A stretch of 5,592 bases of DNA, from NCBI GenBank assembly GCA_022758935.1, contig JAEMQG010000133.1, forward strand, positions 1 through 5,592, in the 5' to 3' direction. This DNA comes from Candidatus Nitrosopumilus sp. (GTDB taxonomy: Archaea > Thermoproteota > Nitrososphaeria > Nitrososphaerales > Nitrosopumilaceae). Shown in pieces: positions 1 to 5,592 of this stretch. Made by a program: the position numbers and the translations under genes. Position 1 is the stretch's first letter. Each line of letters starts with the position of its first letter. Under the pieces are notes generated by a model. It was not told the DNA's origin. It did not search any database and worked only from the letters and a program-made list of their open reading frames with translations.

Positions 1-415
1 CAGAAATTGAGATTGGGGTGGTGTAGGTGGGGCTTGATTGAGTTGGATTGGTTCCATTTGTGGTATAGTATATTGTTGACGGCTCGTTAGCTGCAAGTGT
101 TACTGATTGTACTGATGCATATGTACCTCCAGGTGGTGTAGCTGATGTGGTTGGCGATACAGTGTCAGCTCCGACTGTATACATTTCGGTCTTTACTGAT
201 TCTATATTTCCAGTTGTGTCTTTTGCAAAGAATTTGAGCGTGGTTGTTGAAGATATCAAAATTGGTGTGGTGTATAATGGACTTGATTGAGTTGGATTAG
301 TGCCGTTTGTTGTATAGTATATAGTTGAATCCTCATTAGATGTTAATACCACAGATTGAGCAGATGTGTAGGTGCCTCCAGGTGGATTAGCTGTTGTAGT
401 GGGTGTTGTATCGTA
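1..415 (-). repeat. Two tandem 249-bp (83-codon) repeats encoding chitobiase-C-terminal-like Ig-fold modules
   Basis: Matching landmarks recur exactly 249 bases apart: the block encoding PPGGTY (126-131 against 375-380) and the plus-strand block cttgattgagttggatt (33 against 282). Each unit encodes PPGGTY, then STIYYTTNGTNPTQSSP, then YTTPI, the pattern of CHB_HEX_C/Fn3-associated modules found in extracellular carbohydrate-active enzymes. The left-hand unit is cut by the window edge, so the copy number is unknown. DNA identity is high in the YYTTNGTNPTQSSP part, which suggests a fairly recent duplication or homogenisation by recombination. Confidence 0.85.
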
Positions 416-2125
416 AATTGTAACGGTCTGAGTTGCAGTACCAGAATTTCCTGACGAGTCAGTAGATTTCCATGTGACTGTACTTGTTCCTAGTGGAAAG
501 CCAGTTGATTCACTAGTTCCGGCATTATTAGATACGATTGGTGAAGGATCAGAGTTGTCAAATACACTTGGTTTTCCCAACACTACACTTGTAAGTGCAC
601 CTGTTGATTGAGCAGTGATATTAGGAGGCGGAGTTATTTGTGGAGGAGTAGTGTCAGGACCGCTCAATGTAATTGTTACAGGGGTATTGAACCATTGTTG
701 ATTTCCCCACAAATCAGTTGCTCTTGCAGTAATAGTTGTACTACCTGCAGTTTTAACATTCAAGACATTAGACCAAGCAGACCAATTGTATGGCAAATTC
801 GGTGTTGCAGATCTGTATGCAAGAGCACTTGTCCTTACTTCGACAATCTTTACTCCTGTCAAATCTGAAGAAGTACCTGAAACTAGAATGTTGACACCTG
901 CTGCCGGACCAGATATAGTTAATCCACTTGATGGTGATGATGTTGTAATTACAGGTTTGACAGTATCTGCTGATTGTCGTATTGTCACATATTGAATTAC
1001 AGATCCAGTGTTACCAGAATGATCAGAAGCAGTCCAATTTACTCTAGTAGTTCCTTGTGGGAATCCACTAGTTATTTGAGTTGTGGCATTGTTTGTTATT
1101 ATCGGCGATGGATCAACATTATCGACAACAGTGGGCACTCCAAGGGACACCAGAGTAAGTGGTAAAGATGAAACAATTGCCAAATCAGGTGGTGGAGTTA
1201 TCACTGGAGCGACATTGTCTATTATTGGAGGAAGTGAAACGTTTGCTACAGAATCAAATGTCTTTATTGTATATCCATTAGTATGGATCATTGTTATAAG
1301 AGTATCAAGATCAGTTATTTCCGTATTACTTACTTGATTTGTTGGAATTTGTTTAGAATCTTTTACTGCAAAATCCTGAGGATGTAGAGTTACTACGGCA
1401 TACCCGTATTGATTTATGACATTGTCAACATGACTCATTATGGTGTTTAATTGAGTCTTTACTGGAGGATCAAAGTCATAAGTATAGAATCCTATTTCCT
1501 GTGGGAGATGATACACACCATAACTGTCCTTAATATCAGAGCCCGGTATTGCTTTGTAGATTTTATTTGTTGGAACTATCTCTTGATCAAACTCTGAGCT
1601 AAGAACTTGAAGACCTATGTCTTTAGCAGCTTGTAGTGTATTTGTGTTAAATGAGTTGTATGGGGGGATAAAGTTTTTTGAAGTTCTTCCCCATAGACTT
1701 TGCATTTTTGCATTAGCCTGTTGCAGCGAATCTTTTTGTTGCTGAAGAGTTAAAGTTTGATAATCCACATGATTCCATCCGTGTAGTGTAAGCTCAAAAA
1801 GATCTGTCGTGTGTCCTGTTTTTACTTTACTGACTACTGAAGGATCATTTCCAATAAAATTCATGACAATTCCAAGACTGAGTTTTTCGTTTTTTTGGAT
1901 AAATTTATCCATAATTACAGTCTGCACCGTATCAAGATAGTAGTCTTGAACATCATCCAAACGAAATATGACACAATTACATGCATTTGAAATTAAGGCG
2001 CTTGATGAAATCGGAGATGTAATCACACTAACAATAAGAAGAGAAGCCAAAGTCAGAGATGCAAATGTTTTAAATCTATTAAAATTAGAAACATGTCCAA
2101 CTGAATGTTTATGAAATAATTTCAC
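1..2125 (-). CDS. Exported NodB-type polysaccharide deacetylase with HYR, Ig-like and chitobiase-C-terminal-like repeats (3' end outside window)
   Basis: The frame is open for 708 codons from GTG 2125 to the window edge, so the C-terminus is missing. Residues 20-37 are a hydrophobic signal segment, with possible cleavage after Ala43. Residues about 50-290 form a NodB-like domain: RLDD (Asp57, Asp58), LHGWNH (His115, His119), FIPPYN (154-157, replacing the usual RxPYG) and TLHP (His248). This is the expected metal-binding and catalytic set for removing N- or O-acetyl groups from polysaccharide outside the cell. Then come a HYR domain (about 303-383), an Ig-like domain (387-490), a second HYR (491-571) and two chitobiase-C-terminal-like repeats (573-708 and on), probably for wall anchoring or glycan binding. 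GTG 2125 is chosen because a TATATAT box lies about 24 nt upstream, as for a leaderless transcript; in-frame ATG 2167 lies upstream of that box and would lengthen the pre-signal region. Seen: motifs and repeats. Family knowledge: deacetylation. Unknown: the natural substrate. Confidence 0.88.
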   Translation of the reverse strand, partial: MKLFHKHSVGHVSNFNRFKTFASLTLASLLIVSVITSPISSSALISNACNCVIFRLDDVQDYYLDTVQTVIMDKFIQKNEKLSLGIVMNFIGNDPSVVSKVKTGHTTDLFELTLHGWNHVDYQTLTLQQQKDSLQQANAKMQSLWGRTSKNFIPPYNSFNTNTLQAAKDIGLQVLSSEFDQEIVPTNKIYKAIPGSDIKDSYGVYHLPQEIGFYTYDFDPPVKTQLNTIMSHVDNVINQYGYAVVTLHPQDFAVKDSKQIPTNQVSNTEITDLDTLITMIHTNGYTIKTFDSVANVSLPPIIDNVAPVITPPPDLAIVSSLPLTLVSLGVPTVVDNVDPSPIITNNATTQITSGFPQGTTRVNWTASDHSGNTGSVIQYVTIRQSADTVKPVITTSSPSSGLTISGPAAGVNILVSGTSSDLTGVKIVEVRTSALAYRSATPNLPYNWSAWSNVLNVKTAGSTTITARATDLWGNQQWFNTPVTITLSGPDTTPPQITPPPNITAQSTGALTSVVLGKPSVFDNSDPSPIVSNNAGTSESTGFPLGTSTVTWKSTDSSGNSGTATQTVTIYDTTPTTTANPPGGTYTSAQSVVLTSNEDSTIYYTTNGTNPTQSSPLYTTPILISSTTTLKFFAKDTTGNIESVKTEMYTVGADTVSPTTSATPPGGTYASVQSVTLAANEPSTIYYTTNGTNPTQSSPTYTTPISIS

Positions 2126-2145
2126 GTTAACCCTATGTTTATTTG

Positions 2146-2152
2146 ATATATA
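2146..2152 (-). promoter_or_regulatory. TATA box for the deacetylase gene
   Basis: The minus strand reads TATATAT here, centred about 24 nt upstream of GTG 2125. That is the usual spacing between an archaeal TATA box and the transcription start, so the mRNA would begin at or very near the GTG. The weak AGGG at 2131-2134 is the only Shine-Dalgarno-like sequence. The box suggests the deacetylase can be transcribed separately from the two upstream genes. Confidence 0.5.
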
Positions 2153-2204
2153 GAGTCTAGTGTCCATTTTGCTAAAATGTGTAACTTGAAAGTGGAACAC
2201 AGCC

Positions 2205-2210
2205 AAAAAA
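2205..2210 (-). terminator. Possible oligo-T terminator after the beta-helix gene
   Basis: The minus strand carries six T residues about 30 nt past the TAG stop of the upstream gene and before the TATA box of the next. Archaeal termination often needs only a T-run without a hairpin, and no strong stem-loop is visible. The position fits but the run is short, so this is a weak call. Confidence 0.25.
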
Positions 2211-2238
2211 GTGGTATCGATCTAAACTCATTGTAACC

Positions 2239-3972
2239 CTAATCAATCTCGTTATCAATTTCCAGATTCGTTGTATTATTGGCATCTATTCTTATGCTGT
2301 CAGCAACGTTTCCCTTGACCACATTATTTCTAATAATATTATCACCAGATCCATCTAGAATTCCTATACCAATTCTATTTCCAACTACAGTGTTGTTTTC
2401 TATAATATTATTGAAACTGTCTTTCTGGATAAAGATTCCATATTTCTCGTTATATCTAACGATGTTATCTTTGATCATGCTGGAATTGGTTAACCAGTGT
2501 AATCCAATTCCCTCAGTGTTATACTCTACAGTGTTTCCAGAGATAATCACATTGGAGCAGGACAGAGAACAGATTATTCCTTGATTGCCATTATCATGAA
2601 CATAGTTAGAATCAATCAGAAAATCTTTTGACCTAGTATGAGGGTCTAACCCGTAACCAGTATTTCCAAATACATTGTTGTTTTGAATTTTAAAGTTACT
2701 CGAGTCTTCAGAATAAAACCCATAGTAGTTAAACGATAATGTAGAATTTGCAATAATGAAATCTTTAGAGTCATAATACTCTAAAGCGGCGTGGGCATAT
2801 CGAGTATCATTCAGCCCGCCTATAGAATAGCCCAGATTGCTAATAGTAGAATTGAATATGTTCAGGTGCCCACCTCTTACTATGATGTATGGTCTTGGAC
2901 CATATGGATCTGTATTAGATGCTTTTATGGCAGGATCAAAAGATGTGACAGTAGAATTTTTAATTAGTCCCTCCCCTCGAATCTCGATAAAATTTGTATT
3001 ATTTTTTCCATCAAGTGTTTGTAGTAACACATTGGTATTTTCCAGAATCAGTTTTGATTGAGTTCCCATTATAATTGGTCGTGTAACCACATATGCGTTT
3101 AGGGATTCATCATAAACAATACTATTGGGAGACTCTTTGTTGAGAAGAGCCATGGTCCATGTTCCATATCTAATTTTAAGATCATTTGCCTCTGGAAAAA
3201 TCAAATCCCAAATGGAATCGTGCTGAATAGAGATATCTAGAGCCGGTGTTTTTGCAGTTCCATTATCTACAAACAACAAGCTGTTTCCGTTTTCTTTCAA
3301 CATGTCTTCAAGAATAATTTTATGCGGCATTATATTAGGTGAAAATGCAACTATGGAAAATTCATTGTAATGAAGTGCGACTTGGAATAAATGCATCGCA
3401 TCACGGTCTTTGGAGACTCTTGTAAGAATTTCACTTGCTATCAATGGAATTTTTTTGTACACAGTAGGTGGATAATGCAAATCATACCCATCAAGATTTT
3501 CCCATAACTTGACTTGGTATCCCTGATTTTGAATTCTCTTGATTATAAATTCGTGATCGTCCATGTATCTTTTTTCAATAAAAAAAATGGCTTTTTGCAG
3601 ATGGTATTTGTTTAGAAGATCCAGTAAAGGAATAAGGTGTTCTTGATTGCCGTATTGAACGTAAAAAGTTAAAAGAACATTATGGACTCTGTCATCCGCA
3701 GATATTTGTCTCTGACCTACATTTACTATATGTAAAGATTCATCAATTACATCTATTTTTTCAGTATCACCTGAGAAGGATTCGACCAGCGGAATATGGA
3801 CATGTTGTTGAATAAAATCATTCTGTGAATATTCTTTCTTGAGCAAATAATCTGCATAGTCAATAAATTCTGCACTGCGATTACTAGAGATTGGAAGATA
3901 TGTATTCCAAATAACTGTTGTAAATGTCACAACTAGTAAAATGACAATCAAAATAGAAAAAAGTATTTTCAT
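2239..3972 (-). CDS. Membrane-anchored AlgG-like right-handed beta-helix protein with an N-terminal degenerate NodB domain
   Basis: The 577-residue protein starts at ATG 3972, six bases after the synthase stop codon. Residues 3-21 are one hydrophobic segment (signal anchor), placing the rest outside the membrane. Residues about 97-236 follow the NodB pattern (LLTF strand, LLDLLNKYHLQKAIFF, FIIKRIQNQGY, then AFSPN..P) but lack the TFDD aspartates (TFYV, 102-105) and the HxxxH histidines (KLWEN, 155-159), so this part is probably not a deacetylase. Residues about 285-577 are a parallel beta-helix with Asn-rich coils. RPYIIVRGGHL (360-370), NLGY (379-382), YYGFYSEDS (416-424) and YGLDPHTRS (440-448) match the layout of AlgG, the periplasmic mannuronan C5-epimerase, whose core motif is DPHD. 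His445 would be the catalytic base; the last Asp is Thr446, and the expected Arg appears to be Leu470. I infer an epimerase, lyase or glycan-binding role on the polymer made by the neighbouring synthase. A plain NosD/CASH carbohydrate-binding protein is the alternative. Confidence 0.85.
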   Translation of the reverse strand: MKILFSILIVILLVVTFTTVIWNTYLPISSNRSAEFIDYADYLLKKEYSQNDFIQQHVHIPLVESFSGDTEKIDVIDESLHIVNVGQRQISADDRVHNVLLTFYVQYGNQEHLIPLLDLLNKYHLQKAIFFIEKRYMDDHEFIIKRIQNQGYQVKLWENLDGYDLHYPPTVYKKIPLIASEILTRVSKDRDAMHLFQVALHYNEFSIVAFSPNIMPHKIILEDMLKENGNSLLFVDNGTAKTPALDISIQHDSIWDLIFPEANDLKIRYGTWTMALLNKESPNSIVYDESLNAYVVTRPIIMGTQSKLILENTNVLLQTLDGKNNTNFIEIRGEGLIKNSTVTSFDPAIKASNTDPYGPRPYIIVRGGHLNIFNSTISNLGYSIGGLNDTRYAHAALEYYDSKDFIIANSTLSFNYYGFYSEDSSNFKIQNNNVFGNTGYGLDPHTRSKDFLIDSNYVHDNGNQGIICSLSCSNVIISGNTVEYNTEGIGLHWLTNSSMIKDNIVRYNEKYGIFIQKDSFNNIIENNTVVGNRIGIGILDGSGDNIIRNNVVKGNVADSIRIDANNTTNLEIDNEID

Positions 3973-3978
3973 TCAAAT

Positions 3979-5355
3979 CTACCGTGTAAGCCATGATTTG
4001 TTTCGTATGGTTAAAAACGAATAGAATTCTAGTGAGCTAAAAAAGAATCCCAGTATTTGCCAGTATAGGCGATAGACCCATTGATTCCCAGTATCAGGGT
4101 TACGCAGTTTGAATTCTGCTGCAAACAGTAAACCGATAAAGATCAATCCAACAAGATAGACCAATCCAGGCAGATAGCTGCCTTGAAGTGGAAGATAAAC
4201 CAGAGATCTAAAGGCAACGACAGGTGAAAAGAATGACCAGAGCATGCTAAGGTAGTAGAGAGAAGCTGCAAACGGATTTCGATTCTTGTAATAGTAGGGG
4301 GCAGTAAAAAAGAAGACTCTGAACCAGCTCTTTTTCCACCTAATCTGTTGTAAAACTAACGTTTTGAATTTAGTGGGCACAATTGTATATACAATTGCAC
4401 TTTCACAATATTTTACTTTCCAAACTCTGTGTTGTTTTCCAAGATAGTGTTGATTGCCTCCAATTACATAGCTTGTCAGATGTCTGTCATCACCTAGTGT
4501 AAATTCAGATCCAAGAAATTGGTCATTTGCCCATTTATCCAATGCCGGCATTATTGCCTCTCTTCTGTACGCAGCCAAGATTCCAGGACAACAAGTTACG
4601 GTTCCAAACACACTTTCTATTGCTTTCATTATGGAGAATTGACCATCATACCAAGTGTCCTGCATCTTTGTAAGTGCATTGTCGTCCTTGTTCAATGCTC
4701 TTCCATGACCAGAGACAGCGCCAATATCTGGATCCTCAAAAACTTTTACCAGTCTTTCAATTGCAGTTCTTTCTATTACACAATCTGAATCAATAAACAA
4801 AATGATTTCTCCGCTTGCAGGTCCAGTAAGAATTCCTTCTCTAACTGCCTTTCTCTTTCCCAGATTTTTTTTTAGATGAATTATCTTTATGTTTGCATAT
4901 TGATTCTTCAATTCATCCATTACTTTACCTGTGTTATCAGTAGAACCGTCATTAACAAGTATGAGTTCAAAATTTTCATAGGAGGATAACATGACAGATT
5001 TTGTTATTTCTGCAATCATTACAGGATCATTTTTAGCTGGAATTACAATACTAACCAACGGGTTATGACTTTGAGTACTTGTTATTTCATTTTTTTTATT
5101 GTTCTTGGCATGATAATTCAATGGATCCTCATACCCAATATAGCTCACTATAAAAGAAATGAAAACCAAAAAAGTCGTCAATAAACTGTAAAGTCCCAAA
5201 ATGGGATCCAAATAAAATAACAACGTAAAGACTTTGGTTCCAATCAAAGATCCACCTCCCAAGACTATCAAAAACATTGCAAGTTTTTGTTTCTTTGATT
5301 TTCTTCTAGTTGTCAAAGTCTCTGGGAATTTGTTATCCGGTGTGGACGTTTTCAT
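3979..5355 (-). CDS. Processive family 2 glycosyltransferase, hyaluronan synthase/NodC type
   Basis: This 458-residue integral membrane enzyme should polymerise nucleotide-sugars and extrude the chain. Hydrophobic segments lie at about 26-48, 53-73, 367-389, 396-413 and 431-449, with the GT-A catalytic domain (about 98-345) on the cytoplasmic side. The motifs are complete: NDGST (135-139), DSD (189-191, nucleotide/metal binding), CCPG..AAYRRE (255-266, acceptor side), GDDRHLT (288-294, catalytic base) and QQIRW (336-340, product binding). The end, YSFLTIRNKSWLTR, matches the C-terminus of bacterial NodC and streptococcal HasA, both about 400-430 residues long. In those families the donor is UDP-GlcNAc, with UDP-GlcA as well for hyaluronan; which applies here cannot be read from sequence. 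ATG 5355 is chosen; GTG 5361 and TTG 5358 directly precede it, and a TGA at 5362-5364 bounds the frame. The gene ends six bases before the beta-helix gene, so the two are probably cotranscribed. Confidence 0.93.
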   Translation of the reverse strand: MKTSTPDNKFPETLTTRRKSKKQKLAMFLIVLGGGSLIGTKVFTLLFYLDPILGLYSLLTTFLVFISFIVSYIGYEDPLNYHAKNNKKNEITSTQSHNPLVSIVIPAKNDPVMIAEITKSVMLSSYENFELILVNDGSTDNTGKVMDELKNQYANIKIIHLKKNLGKRKAVREGILTGPASGEIILFIDSDCVIERTAIERLVKVFEDPDIGAVSGHGRALNKDDNALTKMQDTWYDGQFSIMKAIESVFGTVTCCPGILAAYRREAIMPALDKWANDQFLGSEFTLGDDRHLTSYVIGGNQHYLGKQHRVWKVKYCESAIVYTIVPTKFKTLVLQQIRWKKSWFRVFFFTAPYYYKNRNPFAASLYYLSMLWSFFSPVVAFRSLVYLPLQGSYLPGLVYLVGLIFIGLLFAAEFKLRNPDTGNQWVYRLYWQILGFFFSSLEFYSFLTIRNKSWLTR

Positions 5356-5361
5356 CAACAC

Positions 5362-5592
5362 TCAGTCACTTGATTTTTATGAGCAAAATAACCTAACTTT
5401 GTGCTTGGAGTGATTGAGCATTTTTCTTCTTCCAATGTATTTTTATTATGCCAGCATATTTTGTTCATTTCAAAGTGGTTTAAAATCAAATTGAATTTTT
5501 TTAATATAAATCATATAAAGAGATTTCTTGACATTAGAACCTCAAGCCTGAATTATGTCAAAATAAAAAGTTACAGAAGCAAATGCAATGAA
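5362..5592. other. A+T-rich intergenic region upstream of the synthase
   Basis: No convincing gene is visible in these 231 bases. They hold the candidate minus-strand TATA boxes of the synthase and, near 5501-5520, a run of TATA-like sequence (ttaatataaatcatataaag) that could serve a plus-strand gene beginning beyond the window. On the minus strand the last 16 codons before TGA 5542-5544 are open to the edge, which might be the tail of another gene but is too short to judge. Confidence 0.5.
5373..5380 (-). promoter_or_regulatory. Possible TATA box of the synthase/beta-helix operon
   Basis: The minus strand reads ATAAAAAT, centred about 22 nt upstream of ATG 5355, the position expected for a short-leader or leaderless archaeal transcript. 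A second similar stretch (AATAAAAATAC, minus strand, about 5438-5448) could serve a longer leader. In such A+T-rich DNA these matches are weak evidence. Confidence 0.3.

Noticed and set aside
608..1337. Overlapping plus-strand open frames of 63-86 codons
   Set aside because: They lie opposite the continuous minus-strand deacetylase frame, overlap each other in different frames, and their translations are Ser/Cys-rich or low-complexity without recognisable motifs.
2128..2241. Octamer TAGGGTTA on the minus strand both at the stop of the beta-helix gene and just before the deacetylase start
   Set aside because: One 8-base match within about 110 bases can easily be chance, and no inverted or further copy supports an operator.
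2279..3061. Plus-strand open frames of 101 and 74 codons, hydrophobic in places
   Set aside because: They mirror the Asn/Ile-rich beta-helix codons on the minus strand (AAT/ATT read in reverse gives Ile/Asn/Leu), which explains the apparent hydrophobicity.
4519..4788. Plus-strand 89-codon open frame
   Set aside because: It lies inside the glycosyltransferase catalytic domain, opposite the DSD and CCPG motifs, and has no motif of its own.
5377..5421. Minus-strand 14-codon frame (MLNHSKHKVRLFCS) upstream of the synthase with GGAAG-like sequence before it
   Set aside because: Short frames like this arise by chance and it overlaps the candidate TATA box; nothing indicates a leader peptide.
5542..5592. 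Minus-strand open end FIAFASVTFYFDIIQA before a TGA, possible tail of an upstream gene
   Set aside because: Sixteen codons at the window edge are too few to support a gene; the sequence to the right would settle it.

Overview
The window suggests a low-GC archaeon, most likely an ammonia-oxidising thaumarchaeon (Nitrososphaerota, group I.1a-like). The grounds are A+T-rich DNA, TATA-like boxes about 22-25 nt upstream of start codons that lack clear Shine-Dalgarno sequences (leaderless style), and an exported NodB-type deacetylase with HYR and Ig-like domains, a type I associate with this group. This assignment is inference; no marker gene is present.

All three genes lie on the minus strand, so transcription runs from right to left. 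At the right, 5362-5592 is an A+T-rich non-coding stretch with the probable promoter of the cluster. Next comes a membrane-embedded processive family 2 glycosyltransferase of the hyaluronan synthase/NodC type (3979-5355). Six bases later begins a membrane-anchored protein (2239-3972). Its N-terminal half looks like a catalytically dead NodB deacetylase domain, and its C-terminal half is a right-handed beta-helix closely resembling the alginate C5-epimerase AlgG, including a DPH core motif. A 113-bp gap with a possible terminator and a good TATA box leads to the third gene (1-2125, 3' end outside the window). It encodes an exported polysaccharide deacetylase with apparently intact NodB metal ligands, followed by HYR, Ig-like and HYR domains and at least two tandem chitobiase-C-terminal-like repeats.

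Together these genes form a compact module for making and editing a surface polysaccharide. The synthase would polymerise and extrude a chain, probably containing N-acetylhexosamine and perhaps uronic acid. The AlgG-like protein would epimerise or bind the chain outside the membrane. The deacetylase would remove N- or O-acetyl groups while tethered in the cell wall or bound to the glycan by its repeats. A HAS/NodC-type synthase, an AlgG-type epimerase fold and NodB domains (one live, one dead) side by side in an archaeon is the most interesting point here. It recalls alginate, poly-GlcNAc and heparosan-type maturation but matches none of them exactly. No RNA genes, mobile elements or CRISPR arrays were seen, and I found no convincing gene on the plus strand.
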